A stretch of 13,281 nt of DNA from an uncultured Clostridia bacterium. GTDB taxonomy: Bacteria > Bacillota > Clostridia > Saccharofermentanales > DTU023. Numbering within the stretch: the first letter of the stretch is position 1; the number at the start of each line of letters is the position of its first letter. Location: assembly GCA_947254895.1 (NCBI GenBank), contig CAMYEY010000034.1:1-13281 (forward strand), given 5' to 3'. The notes beneath the pieces were generated by a model. The model saw nothing but the letters and a program-made list of their open reading frames with translations, was not told the DNA's origin and did not search any database. This document shows, piece by piece, positions 1-7,364 of the stretch. The translations under genes were made by a program, and so were the position numbers.

Positions 1-20
1 ATAGAAGAGCATGTAAGCCT

Positions 21-55
21 AGCAGATAAAAGCTTAGGTTGAGCTTTTATCTGCT
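21..55. other. Perfect 14-bp inverted repeat (hairpin)
   Basis: AGCAGATAAAAGCT (21-34) is exactly complementary to AGCTTTTATCTGCT (42-55), with a 7-base loop. No U-tract follows on either strand, so it is not a textbook intrinsic terminator. It could be the transcript end or 3' stabilising structure of an unseen upstream gene. A smaller CCTG/CAGG hairpin follows at about 56-66. Confidence 0.5.
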
Positions 56-215
56 CCTGGAACAGGGCTAAGAGTAAAATCTTTCAGCTATACATCCATT
101 TATTCCATCCAATTAATCCAGAAGGCTTTTGGGCGTTTATAACAAAAGGGTTGCCTTAAAATTGTCTCTTCTGCACAAAGATTTCTTTGATGATGCGGGT
201 TTACAGGAAATTTTA

Positions 216-244
216 TTGACAATGCACCCAAATTAGCTAAGAAT
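216..244 (+). promoter_or_regulatory. Candidate promoter of the LacI-family regulator gene
   Basis: A perfect -35 hexamer TTGACA (216-221) is followed after 17 bases by AAGAAT (239-244), a 4/6 match to the -10 consensus. The palindromic operator begins four bases downstream, around the expected transcription start, which fits autorepression. Confidence 0.5.
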
Positions 245-247
245 GTA

Positions 248-261
248 TGTAATCGATTACA
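248..261. promoter_or_regulatory. Palindromic operator TGTAATCGATTACA, copy 1
   Basis: This is a perfect 14-bp palindrome with a central CpG, the form expected for a LacI-family dimer whose hinge-helix leucine inserts at the central step. It sits between the candidate -10 box and the ribosome binding site of the regulator gene. The same 14 bases recur at 1318-1331 in front of the first catabolic gene. Binding by the regulator is inferred from position and symmetry. Confidence 0.7.
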
Positions 262-285
262 AGAGCTGGAAGGGAGGTCCAAGAT

Positions 286-1287
286 ATGGTTTCTATGAAA
301 GAAGTTGCGGAACTTGCAGGCGTATCTGTTGCCACTGTATCTAGGGCTTTATCCGGCAAGGAAAATGTAAGAGAAGAAGTAAAGGAAAAGATTTTTCAAG
401 TTATAGACGAGCTCCATTACACCCCCAATATGCTGGGTAGAAATTTAAGAAAATCCAGTACCAAGATGATTCTGGCCCTGGTTCCCAGCGTTTCTAACCC
501 TTTTTATTCAAGGATTGTACGAGGGATAGAGGATGTTTTGAGCAAGAAATCCTACTACCTTTTGCTCCGCAACACCTACTCAGAAGAGTCCCTTTACGAA
601 AAAGGAATTGACTTGCTCCGTCTGCGGATGGCGGATGGACTAATCTGGATGGATCCCACTGCCGATATTTCAGAGATCAAAAAAATCTCGGCAGAATTCC
701 CGCTTGTGTGTTGTTCTGAAATTCATTCAGATCACATTAATTCGATTTCCATTGATAACGAAGAGGCGATAAAGGAGATCTACCGGCACTTACTCGATCA
801 AGGTTATCGGAGGATTGCCTTATTCGGAGCCAGCCCAGCCTACGATTACATGAGGTACCGCTGTGTGGGTTATGAAGCGGTGGCGGTGGAGTCAGGTGTA
901 AATTATATCAAGGTGGTTAACACAGAATTTAATAAAGAAAAGGCGCAGGAATTATTTTTGGAACTCTACCATTCTGACAGTCGCCCGGATGCAGTGATTG
1001 CGACATCTGACGTCATTGCTCAATATCTTTTAGAGGTAACAGAACGGGAAAATATAAAGGTCGGTACAGATTTTGGCCTGGTAGGATTCGATAATATCGG
1101 TTTCTCCTCGGTGACCAATCCCAGTTTGACGACGGTACAACAGCCGACATACGAGATTGGTGAGTACGCGGCTAAGAAGGTTCTGGACATTATAGAAAGT
1201 AAGAAGAAAGGTGGTGAAGCTACGTACAAGCATATGAAAATGCCCCATCGGTTGATCATACGAAATTCAAGTAAAAAGGCGAGCTGA
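286..1287 (+). CDS. LacI-family transcriptional regulator
   Basis: This is a DNA-binding repressor or activator of the LacI/GalR family (333 aa, usual family length). Residues 4-25 form the helix-turn-helix (KEVAELAGVS followed by the recognition stretch VATVSRAL). Residues about 47-57 form the hinge helix (TPNMLGRNLRK), and Leu54 matches the residue that inserts into the central CpG of the operator. From about residue 60 the protein is a periplasmic-binding-protein-like effector domain (ILALVPSVSNPFYSRIVRGIE near its start, GLVGFDNIGFSSVTNPSLTTV near its end). The start at 286 is preferred over the internal ATG at 295 because AAGGGAGG lies 8 bases upstream. The gene precedes a sugar locus in the same orientation, and identical palindromes lie in front of both. 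It probably represses itself and the locus until a sugar or pathway intermediate binds. The effector is unknown. Confidence 0.93.
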   Translation: MVSMKEVAELAGVSVATVSRALSGKENVREEVKEKIFQVIDELHYTPNMLGRNLRKSSTKMILALVPSVSNPFYSRIVRGIEDVLSKKSYYLLLRNTYSEESLYEKGIDLLRLRMADGLIWMDPTADISEIKKISAEFPLVCCSEIHSDHINSISIDNEEAIKEIYRHLLDQGYRRIALFGASPAYDYMRYRCVGYEAVAVESGVNYIKVVNTEFNKEKAQELFLELYHSDSRPDAVIATSDVIAQYLLEVTERENIKVGTDFGLVGFDNIGFSSVTNPSLTTVQQPTYEIGEYAAKKVLDIIESKKKGGEATYKHMKMPHRLIIRNSSKKAS

Positions 1288-1305
1288 CAGCACTTACACT
1301 CTTTT

Positions 1306-1333
1306 TTTACTTGAAAATGTAATCGATTACATT
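1306..1333 (+). promoter_or_regulatory. Weak candidate promoter of the catabolic operon
   Basis: TTTACT (1306-1311) and TACATT (1328-1333) are each 4/6 matches to the -35 and -10 hexamers, with 16 bases between them. The palindromic operator lies between and over these boxes, as expected for repression by occlusion. The boxes are poor and the assignment rests mainly on position. Confidence 0.3.
1318..1331. promoter_or_regulatory. Palindromic operator TGTAATCGATTACA, copy 2
   Basis: This is identical to the 14-bp palindrome at 248-261. Here symmetry extends to 20 bp (1315-1334, with AAA and TTT flanks), so it may be the higher-affinity site. It lies between the regulator gene and the first dehydrogenase gene, about 130 bases before that start codon. 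Confidence 0.75.
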
Positions 1334-1402
1334 TGCTTGGTTTCTGGGTCAAGTGGATGTTGAACCTGATCAAAATAGGCTTGGGGCAGAGAGGTCCAAT
1401 AC

Positions 1403-1435
1403 AGGCTTAGGGAGCATAGCTCAAGGGGATAGCCT
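1403..1435 (+). other. Possible leader hairpin upstream of the first dehydrogenase gene
   Basis: AGGCT (1403-1407) pairs with AGCCT (1431-1435), and an inner GAGC (1412-1415) pairs with GCTC (1419-1422). The sequence AGGCTTGGGG at 1377 is nearly repeated as AGGCTTAGGG at 1403. It lies in a roughly 120-base untranslated leader and matches no riboswitch class I recognise. It may have no function. Confidence 0.2.
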
Positions 1436-1446
1436 GAAAAAAACAG

Positions 1447-1454
1447 AAGAAAGG
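1447..1454 (+). promoter_or_regulatory. Ribosome binding site that decides the start at 1462
   Basis: AAGAAAGG ends one base before the ATG at 1456 but seven bases before the ATG at 1462. Only the second spacing suits initiation. The resulting N-terminus MKTLGIGMIGAGF also lines up with the paralogue's MKKLNIGIIGAGF. Confidence 0.65.
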
Positions 1455-1461
1455 TATGATT

Positions 1462-2637
1462 ATGAAAACTCTAGGGATAGGAATGATTGGAGCAGGCTTT
1501 ATGGCTAAAGCACACTCGGTAGCTTACGCCGGTATGCCGATGTTCTTTTGGCCGGCTCCGGCAAAACTTGTGAAAAAGACAATTGTGGATCTGGATGAAG
1601 CGATTGCTAAAGAGGCAAGAGACAAATTCAATTTCGAAAACTACTCCACCGATTGGCGGGAGCTTATGGACGACCCGGAGATCGATATTATCGATATCTG
1701 CACACCAAATGATGTCCATGCAGAAATTGCTATTGCTGCGGCCAAAGCTGGCAAACACATCTTGTGTGAAAAACCACTGTCTCTCACAGCTGATGAAGCC
1801 AGAGAGATGTATTTGGCAGCTAAGGAGAACAATATCACGACCATGGTTGCTTTCAACTACAGAAGGACACCAGCCATCCAATTGGCTAAAAAGTACATCG
1901 AAGAAGGTAAGATTGGAGAAATCTTAGATTTCCGGGGAACCTACCTTCAGGACTGGTCCGCTGATCCCAACTCTCCCTTGTCCTGGCGGTTTGACAAGAA
2001 TGTATGCGGAACGGGCGCTTTGGGCGATATTGGTACCCACGTTGTGGATATCTGCCGTTTCTTGGTCGGTGAATTTTCAGAAGTTAACTCCCGTATGAAG
2101 ACATACATTGATAAGCGGCCTCTTCAACAGGGTCCCCAGGACCAGTTGGGTGCGGCTAAAAAGGATACGGCTTCAGCCTATGGTGAGGTTGATGTGGATG
2201 ACCACTGCTGCTTCATGATTAAGTGCCACAATGGTGCCTTTGGCACAATTGAGGCAACCCGGAATGCCTGGGGCAGAAAGAACTATATCACTGTTGAAAT
2301 CCATGGTACCAAGGGCTCAATCTTCTTCAACTATGAGCACAGAGATGAACTTCAGATTTGTCTGGCAGATGATCCGGATGACTGCATGGGCTTCAAGACA
2401 GTTATTACCGGTCCAAGCCATCCTTATGGGGAGGCACTGTGGCCAGTACCAGCTTTGGGCATCGGTTACACAGAAACTAAGATCGTAGAGTGCCATGACT
2501 TTGTCGACGCTATTGTTAACAAAAAACCAGTTTCACCAGACTTTAAGGACGGCTATGCAGTGGAGCTCATTGCAGATGCAATTGTCCGGTCAGCAGCCAG
2601 CCAGAAATGGGAGCCGGTGGCAGACCTGGAAGCATAG
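1462..2637 (+). CDS. Gfo/Idh/MocA-family NAD(P)-dependent sugar dehydrogenase, copy 1
   Basis: This is a cytoplasmic oxidoreductase of the glucose-fructose oxidoreductase/inositol dehydrogenase family (391 aa from this start). Residues 5-18 form the Rossmann nucleotide-binding turn (GIGMIGAGFMAKAH). The third glycine of GxGxxG is Ala15, a common variant. CEKP at 102-105 holds the family's conserved lysine (Lys104). GDIGTH at 188-193 supplies the Asp189/His193 pair expected near the substrate carbonyl. The C-terminal half is the alpha/beta substrate domain, with a striking WSADPNSPLSWRF block at 165-177 that the paralogue at 7365 shares. Family members typically oxidise a sugar hydroxyl or reduce a keto-sugar. 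Beside two TIM-barrel enzymes and a sugar importer, a role in forming or reducing a 3-keto sugar is likely, as in LgdA-type enzymes, but the substrate is inferred. It is followed after 61 bases by the IolE-like gene. Confidence 0.9.
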   Translation: MKTLGIGMIGAGFMAKAHSVAYAGMPMFFWPAPAKLVKKTIVDLDEAIAKEARDKFNFENYSTDWRELMDDPEIDIIDICTPNDVHAEIAIAAAKAGKHILCEKPLSLTADEAREMYLAAKENNITTMVAFNYRRTPAIQLAKKYIEEGKIGEILDFRGTYLQDWSADPNSPLSWRFDKNVCGTGALGDIGTHVVDICRFLVGEFSEVNSRMKTYIDKRPLQQGPQDQLGAAKKDTASAYGEVDVDDHCCFMIKCHNGAFGTIEATRNAWGRKNYITVEIHGTKGSIFFNYEHRDELQICLADDPDDCMGFKTVITGPSHPYGEALWPVPALGIGYTETKIVECHDFVDAIVNKKPVSPDFKDGYAVELIADAIVRSAASQKWEPVADLEA

Positions 2638-2698
2638 TAGGGTCGGTCTATTAATATCAAAATAGAAAGTTAAAACACAAAACAAAAAGGAGAAAAAA

Positions 2699-3511
2699 AT
2701 GAATTTAGGTTACATGATCAATGCTTTTGGACCATTAGTGGGAGATGGCGGTGGCGTCACAAATATAAAGGATGTACACTACCTTACCTTGTGCGATCTC
2801 GATGACACCCTGGCCAAAATCTCTAAAGTTGGCTACAAACAGATTGAAATGTTTGATGGCAACCTGCTCCAGTATGAAGGTAAAGAAGAAGAGCTGAAAA
2901 AATTGTTGAACAAGTACGATATGTCAATCTTGGGTATTTACTTTGGCGCCTTCTACATCTATGAAGATGTCTTAAAAGAAGAATTAATCAGACTGGCTAG
3001 AGCTTGTAAGATGGCTCAGGCTCTTGGCATCAAACATGTTGTTCTTGGTGGTGGTTCTGTACGGGCCGCTGGTATCAAGGAAGAAGATTATATAAAACTC
3101 GGTAAGGCTCTGGACGAGGCCAATGAAGTTGTAAGCAGCTATGGCCTGGTAGCAAGCTACCACCCACACTTAGGCTCTATAGCTGAGCATCCTGAGCAAA
3201 TCGAAAAGGTATTCAATAACACCAGCGTTGCTTTCTGCCCGGATATTGCCCACTTGGTTGCCGGTGGTGGTGATGCTTTAGAGCTGATCAAGCGCTACAA
3301 AGATAGGATTAAATATGTCCACTTAAAAGACCTCAGTGATGCCAAAGAATTTGTTCCCCTCGGCAAAGGTTCCATCAATTTAGATGACATTATTTCCTTC
3401 CTCAAATCAAACGACTACAAAGGCGACTGGTTGGTTGAAATCGATGGTTACAGTGGAGACCCTGTAGAGGCTTGTGAGACATCAATGCAGTTTTTGAAAG
3501 GTAAGCTCTAA
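2699..3511 (+). CDS. Sugar phosphate isomerase/epimerase-family TIM barrel (IolE-like)
   Basis: This is a xylose-isomerase-like TIM barrel (AP endonuclease 2 fold) of 270 aa, close to the usual length, with no signal peptide. Likely divalent-metal ligands are spread over the C-terminal strand ends: SYHPHLGS (His155/His157), CPDIAHL (Asp182), YVHLKD (His208) and LVEIDG (Glu247). The YHPHLG and HLKD motifs resemble inosose dehydratase (IolE)-type members, which remove water next to a ketone. In this setting an elimination or hydration step on a keto-sugar is a reasonable guess, but epimerisation cannot be excluded. AAGGAG at 2687-2692 lies six bases before the ATG and fixes the start. It sits between dehydrogenase 1 and the importer's binding-protein gene (27 bases downstream), clearly in the same operon. 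Confidence 0.85.
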   Translation: MNLGYMINAFGPLVGDGGGVTNIKDVHYLTLCDLDDTLAKISKVGYKQIEMFDGNLLQYEGKEEELKKLLNKYDMSILGIYFGAFYIYEDVLKEELIRLARACKMAQALGIKHVVLGGGSVRAAGIKEEDYIKLGKALDEANEVVSSYGLVASYHPHLGSIAEHPEQIEKVFNNTSVAFCPDIAHLVAGGGDALELIKRYKDRIKYVHLKDLSDAKEFVPLGKGSINLDDIISFLKSNDYKGDWLVEIDGYSGDPVEACETSMQFLKGKL

Positions 3512-3538
3512 GAACGAGCGAAAGTGAGGTAATAAGAT

Positions 3539-4702
3539 ATGAAAAAGGTATTAGCTTTTATTTTATGTGCTTGTATGTTATTGGGCCTGGCCGCCTGTGG
3601 TAAGACAGATTCAGGATCTTCCCAAAAAACGACAAGTAACGAGCAGCCGGCCGAATCAAAAGTAGAAACCAGTAAGGCCACATCCGAAGGCGGAGCAGCC
3701 GCTGATAGTGGTGAGATTAAGGCAGTGGGACCAAACGGCGAAAAAGCAGTTTTGGCAACAGAACTGTCCTTGACAGATGAGGAAATTGAGAAGGTTAAGG
3801 CGGGCAACTATACTGCTGCCATCAGCCTACACTACGGTGGAAATGACTGGTCTACCTCTCAGATCGCAGGTTTGACAGATACCTTTGAAAAACTTGGAAT
3901 CAAAATTGTAGCGACAACCGATGCGGACTTCTCTCCTGAGCGTCAGGTCTCTGACTTAGAGAGTATCATGGCTAAAAAACCGGATATTTTGGTGAGCATC
4001 CCGGTTGATGCAACCTCAACGGCAGACGCTTTCAAGCGGGTAGCAGAGAGTGGCACCAAGATCGTTTTCATGGACAACGTGCCGGTTGGCTTTACAGCTG
4101 GTGTGGATTATGTCAGCTCTGTATCTGCTGATAACTATGGCAACGGCATCATTGCTGCTGACCTGATCGGCGAAGCTCTGAACGGCAAGGGTAAAGTTGG
4201 AGTTGTTTACTATGACGTTGATTACTTTGTGACCAACCAGCGTTTAGAGGGCTTTGAAAAAGAGATGGCCGAAAAATATCCGGATATCGAGATCGTTTCA
4301 AAGCAAGGTTTCCAACATGAAAACAAGTGCGATGAAGTAGCTGACGTTATGCTGACACAGCATCCCGATATTAACGCTATTTTCGCCCACTGGGACATTC
4401 CTGCAGAAGGCGTCCTGTCTGCACTCAATGCTGCTGGCCGCAACGATGTCCTCTTGTCCACGATTGACCTGGGTAACAACATCGCAAAAGAAATTGCTAG
4501 GGGTCGTGTATTGGGCGTTGGTGCTCAGATGCCTTATGACCAAGGTGTTGCTGAGGCAACTTTGGCAGCCTATGCTCTCTTAGGTAAAGAGGCTCCTGCA
4601 TATGTTGCTGTTCCTGCTAAGCGGGTAGACCAGAGCAATATCGCTGAAGGATATGAGCAGGTCTATCACACCAGTGCACCTGATTGGTTAAAGGCAGAAT
4701 AA
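3539..4702 (+). CDS. Sugar ABC transporter substrate-binding lipoprotein
   Basis: This is the extracellular solute receptor of the importer encoded downstream (387 aa). The N-terminus is a lipoprotein signal peptide: two lysines, a hydrophobic stretch, then the lipobox LAAC with Cys20 as the lipidated residue. A low-complexity linker rich in Ser, Thr, Glu and Ala (about 21-60) should tether it to the membrane. Residues from about 93 onward form a ribose-binding-type two-lobed domain (AISLHYGGNDWSTSQIAGL, then PDILVSIPVDATS, IVFMDNVPVGF, AIFAHWDIPAEGV). Aromatic residues Trp and Tyr in the first strand-loop fit sugar stacking. GTGAGGT ends eight bases before the ATG. The gene is separated from the ATPase gene by 95 bases containing a hairpin, which may let the receptor be made in excess. 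The ligand cannot be assigned. Confidence 0.92.
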   Translation: MKKVLAFILCACMLLGLAACGKTDSGSSQKTTSNEQPAESKVETSKATSEGGAAADSGEIKAVGPNGEKAVLATELSLTDEEIEKVKAGNYTAAISLHYGGNDWSTSQIAGLTDTFEKLGIKIVATTDADFSPERQVSDLESIMAKKPDILVSIPVDATSTADAFKRVAESGTKIVFMDNVPVGFTAGVDYVSSVSADNYGNGIIAADLIGEALNGKGKVGVVYYDVDYFVTNQRLEGFEKEMAEKYPDIEIVSKQGFQHENKCDEVADVMLTQHPDINAIFAHWDIPAEGVLSALNAAGRNDVLLSTIDLGNNIAKEIARGRVLGVGAQMPYDQGVAEATLAAYALLGKEAPAYVAVPAKRVDQSNIAEGYEQVYHTSAPDWLKAE

Positions 4703-4723
4703 GTTTTAGTGTCAATGATCAGT

Positions 4724-4754
4724 GTGAGGCTTGTCCTTGGGTGGCAGGTCTCAC
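4724..4754 (+). other. Intercistronic hairpin between binding-protein and ATPase genes
   Basis: GTGAG (4724-4728) pairs with CTCAC (4750-4754). Inside it CTTGTCC can pair with GGCAGG with one bulged T. No U-tract follows, so it looks less like a terminator than an RNA-stability or processing element. Its position immediately after the binding-protein gene matches the known pattern of protective hairpins behind binding-protein cistrons. Confidence 0.4.
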
Positions 4755-4797
4755 GCTACTAACCCAGATGTTTTTATAATTTGAACGAGGTGTAGCA

Positions 4798-6312
4798 ATG
4801 AGTGAATATATCCTTGAGATGAAAAATATATCCAAGGCATTTGCAGTTCGCGTTCTAAAAAATATTAACTTCAACTTGAAAAAAGGAGAAGTGCATGCCC
4901 TTGTCGGGGGAAATGGTGCCGGCAAATCAACCCTTATGAAGATTATGTCGGGTGTTTACTCAAAAGACTCGGGTGAAATACTTGTGGATGGCAAGCCGGT
5001 TCAGATCGACAATATCCATCAGGCGAATGACCAGGGAATTGCTATGATCTTCCAAGAGTTATCATTGATCCAGTCGATGACCGTTGCAGAGAATGTTTTT
5101 TTAGGACAAGAAATTAAAAAAGGAGTCTTCCGGGATAAGCGGGAGATGAACGCTTTAACACGTGAATTGCTGAGCGAACTAGGTCTCAGTTTGAACCCTG
5201 AAACGGTGGTAAGCGATCTGAGCGTTGGCGTCAGCCAGATGGTAGAAATTGTAAAAGCCTTATCCAAAAATGCCAAAATCATGATTTTTGATGAGCCTAC
5301 AGCTTCCTTATCTGATAAAGAAGCACAGTATCTCTTCCAAATAATCGAAGATTTGAAAGCAAAGGGTGTTTCGATTGTCTATATATCTCACCGCATGAAT
5401 GAAATCATGGAGATCGCTGACAGAGTTACCATCCTGAGAGACGGTATTGTAGCACATGAAAGCAGCATAGCCGATTTAGACCTCAATCAGATCATCAGGC
5501 ATATGTTAGGACCTGCGGCTGAATCAACGGCACTTACCAGTGCTGGAGTGACAAACGAGCGGGTTGAAAAAATCAAAAACGCTGAGGTCCTACTTGAGGT
5601 GGAGAACCTTAAGGTGGATGAGAAGGTCTCTGACATCAGCTTTAAGGTTCACAAAGGAGAAATTGTAGGCCTTGCTGGACTGATGGGGAGCGGTAGGACC
5701 GAGATCGTCGAGGCCCTGTTTGGCAAGAGAGATTATGAGAGCGGAGAGATTCGGCTCAAGGGTCAGCCTGTTAAGAATGAAACTGCCAGGCAGGCAATCG
5801 AGTCTGGTTTTGCCTTGGTCCCGGAGGACCGAAGAAAGCAAGGTCTTGTGCTCCAACATTCTATTAAAGACAATGCTATCTTACCGAATCTAACGGATCT
5901 TTTTACGAAGGGCTTCGTACAAGAACGGAAAGTAGACAAAATTGTTGATGGAAATGTTCATCAGTTTAACATTGTAACAGATGACATCCACAAACAGGTC
6001 GGGCTCCTGTCTGGTGGTAACCAACAGAAGGTAGTCTTCTCTAAATGGTTTAACACCAATCCTGATGTGTTGATGCTGGATGAGCCCACAGCCGGTGTAG
6101 ACATCGGTGCTAAACGTGAGATTATCAATATCATTCGTGATTTTGCTGATCAAGGTAAGGGTGTCATTTTTATTTCTTCAGAACTATCAGAACTTTTAGC
6201 CGCTTGTGATCGCATCATTGTTCTTTTCGATGGAAAGATAACCGGTGAATTTTACAATAATGAGCATAAATCAGAGGAGGACTTGCAGCATGCAATTCAA
6301 GTTGACAAGTAA
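4798..6312 (+). CDS. Sugar ABC transporter, double ATP-binding protein (RbsA/MglA type)
   Basis: This cytoplasmic ATPase powers the ribose-type importer (504 aa, usual for the class) and carries two ABC domains in one chain. Domain 1 has Walker A GGNGAGKST at about 37-45, Gln86 in the Q-loop, Walker B IMIFDEPTAS at 161-170 and the switch histidine His198. Its signature reads LSVGVSQMVE (141-150), slightly off the usual LSVGQQQMVE. Domain 2 has the degenerate Walker A GLMGSGRTE (about 294-302, Arg in place of Lys), typical of this family, an intact signature LSGGNQQKV (405-413) and Walker B VLMLDEPTAGVD (424-435). One site is thus expected to hydrolyse ATP better than the other. The gene's last 23 bases overlap the permease gene, which implies translational coupling. 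It lies downstream of the cognate binding protein. Confidence 0.94.
   Translation: MSEYILEMKNISKAFAVRVLKNINFNLKKGEVHALVGGNGAGKSTLMKIMSGVYSKDSGEILVDGKPVQIDNIHQANDQGIAMIFQELSLIQSMTVAENVFLGQEIKKGVFRDKREMNALTRELLSELGLSLNPETVVSDLSVGVSQMVEIVKALSKNAKIMIFDEPTASLSDKEAQYLFQIIEDLKAKGVSIVYISHRMNEIMEIADRVTILRDGIVAHESSIADLDLNQIIRHMLGPAAESTALTSAGVTNERVEKIKNAEVLLEVENLKVDEKVSDISFKVHKGEIVGLAGLMGSGRTEIVEALFGKRDYESGEIRLKGQPVKNETARQAIESGFALVPEDRRKQGLVLQHSIKDNAILPNLTDLFTKGFVQERKVDKIVDGNVHQFNIVTDDIHKQVGLLSGGNQQKVVFSKWFNTNPDVLMLDEPTAGVDIGAKREIINIIRDFADQGKGVIFISSELSELLAACDRIIVLFDGKITGEFYNNEHKSEEDLQHAIQVDK
6273..6280 (+). promoter_or_regulatory. Ribosome binding site that decides the permease start
   Basis: AGAGGAGG inside the end of the ATPase gene lies nine bases before the ATG at 6290. 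A longer in-frame reading from 6245 adds 15 hydrophilic residues, has no comparable ribosome binding site and overlaps the ATPase gene further, so 6290 is preferred. Confidence 0.75.
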
Positions 6313-7267
6313 TAAATTTAAAAACATACCGCTCGACAAATGGATGGTCTACATCATCTTTGTCTTTGTATTTCTAATCTTCAGTATTTTGTTAGGAAAT
6401 CAGGGATTCTTGCGTGGCAGCAACATCATGAATGTCTTGCGTCAGACTGCAGTCATCTCAATTGTTTCAGTAGGTGGTACCTTTATCCTGGCTTGTGGCG
6501 AGATCGACTTGACAGTCGGTGCGGTTGCAGCCATGACCGCCATGTTTGTCTCGCTTATTTTGCAGGCTACAAATAGTATTCTCTTAGCGGTGGTGGCCGG
6601 CTTAGCCTTTGGTGCTATCGTCGGTACGATTAACGGTCTACTCGTTACAAAGCTGAGAATTCCGGCCTTTTTGGCGACGATGGGAATGCAGCAGATCATC
6701 CGGGGCGGTGCTATGTGGATTACCGATACAGCCGCTGTCCCTATCGAAAACAAGACTTTTACCTACATCTTTGGTGCAGGTCAAATCGGTTCTGTTCCGG
6801 TCTTATTGATTTGGACCATCGCCATTTATATCGTTGGTGTGCTGATTTTTAATAAAAGTATTTTTGGCAGGCACTTGTTGGCCACCGGTGGTAACGAAGT
6901 CGCAGCTGGATACAGCGGCGTGAAAACGAAAAAAATCAAGGTATCAGCCTTTGTCATTTCAGCCCTTTTGGCAGCTCTCGGTGGCATTTTATATGCAGGC
7001 CGTCTGTCAGCCGGCCGGTATTCTTACGGCGAAGGAGATGAAATGTCTGTCATCGCTGCTGTTGTTCTCGGCGGTACTGCCATGACGGGCGGCACCGGGT
7101 CTGTGATCGGCTCCTTGGTGGGCTCTATCCTGATCGGTTTCATCAACAATGCCCTGATCCTGGCTAACCTGTCATCCGCACAGCAGACCATGGTCAAAGG
7201 TGCCATCATTGTCCTATCCGTTGCCTTGAGTAACATTGCCCAAGGAAAGAAGAAAAGAGGTGCTTAA
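6290..7267 (+). CDS. Sugar ABC transporter permease (RbsC type)
   Basis: This is the integral membrane channel subunit of the importer (325 aa), of the branched-chain/ribose permease family. Hydrophobic segments occur at about 19-36, 52-69, 76-92, 96-117, 123-137, 169-187, 218-236, 252-270, 273-293 and 300-314, giving eight to ten membrane spans. Motifs expected of RbsC-like proteins include the GGNEVAAGYSGV loop (200-211), which contacts the ATPase, and the C-terminal GTGSVIGSLVGSILIG stretch. Only one permease gene is present, so the channel should be a homodimer, as in the ribose system. It overlaps the ATPase gene and ends with a basic KKKRGA tail. A 97-base gap with no clear promoter separates it from the second dehydrogenase gene. 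Confidence 0.93.
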   Translation: MQFKLTSNKFKNIPLDKWMVYIIFVFVFLIFSILLGNQGFLRGSNIMNVLRQTAVISIVSVGGTFILACGEIDLTVGAVAAMTAMFVSLILQATNSILLAVVAGLAFGAIVGTINGLLVTKLRIPAFLATMGMQQIIRGGAMWITDTAAVPIENKTFTYIFGAGQIGSVPVLLIWTIAIYIVGVLIFNKSIFGRHLLATGGNEVAAGYSGVKTKKIKVSAFVISALLAALGGILYAGRLSAGRYSYGEGDEMSVIAAVVLGGTAMTGGTGSVIGSLVGSILIGFINNALILANLSSAQQTMVKGAIIVLSVALSNIAQGKKKRGA

Positions 7268-7364
7268 GGGGAGGAGTGTTCGCATTAATTTAGCAGATGA
7301 AGTGAAGTAGGAAACAGCTAGTTATACATTAGTAGAAAAAATAAAAATATTTAAGGAGTACAAC

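Larger units (their letters stand above)
1..285. other. Upstream non-coding region before the LacI-type regulator
   Basis: I see no convincing gene in this stretch. Frames open at the left edge close within about 45 bases, so at most the last few codons of an upstream gene could be present. It contains a perfect hairpin (21-55), a sigma-A-like promoter (216-244), a palindromic operator (248-261) and the Shine-Dalgarno sequence AAGGGAGG (270-277) of the regulator gene. Confidence 0.6.

Noticed and set aside
1268..1313. CAAGTAAAAA (1268-1277) and TTTTTACTTG (1304-1313) form a perfect 10-bp inverted repeat over the regulator stop codon, suggesting a terminator.
   Set aside because: The stem is almost all A/T, the 26-base loop is long, and the T-run is inside the stem rather than after it. 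It would make a weak terminator and also overlaps the next promoter region.
1020..1373. Minus-strand open frame of 117 codons overlapping the regulator gene.
   Set aside because: It is antisense to a well-conserved LacI-family C-terminus, crosses the operator, and has no recognisable motif.
7268..7364. Possible internal promoter before the second dehydrogenase gene (TTATACATT near 7322).
   Set aside because: A -10-like sequence exists, but no acceptable -35 box lies 16-18 bases upstream.
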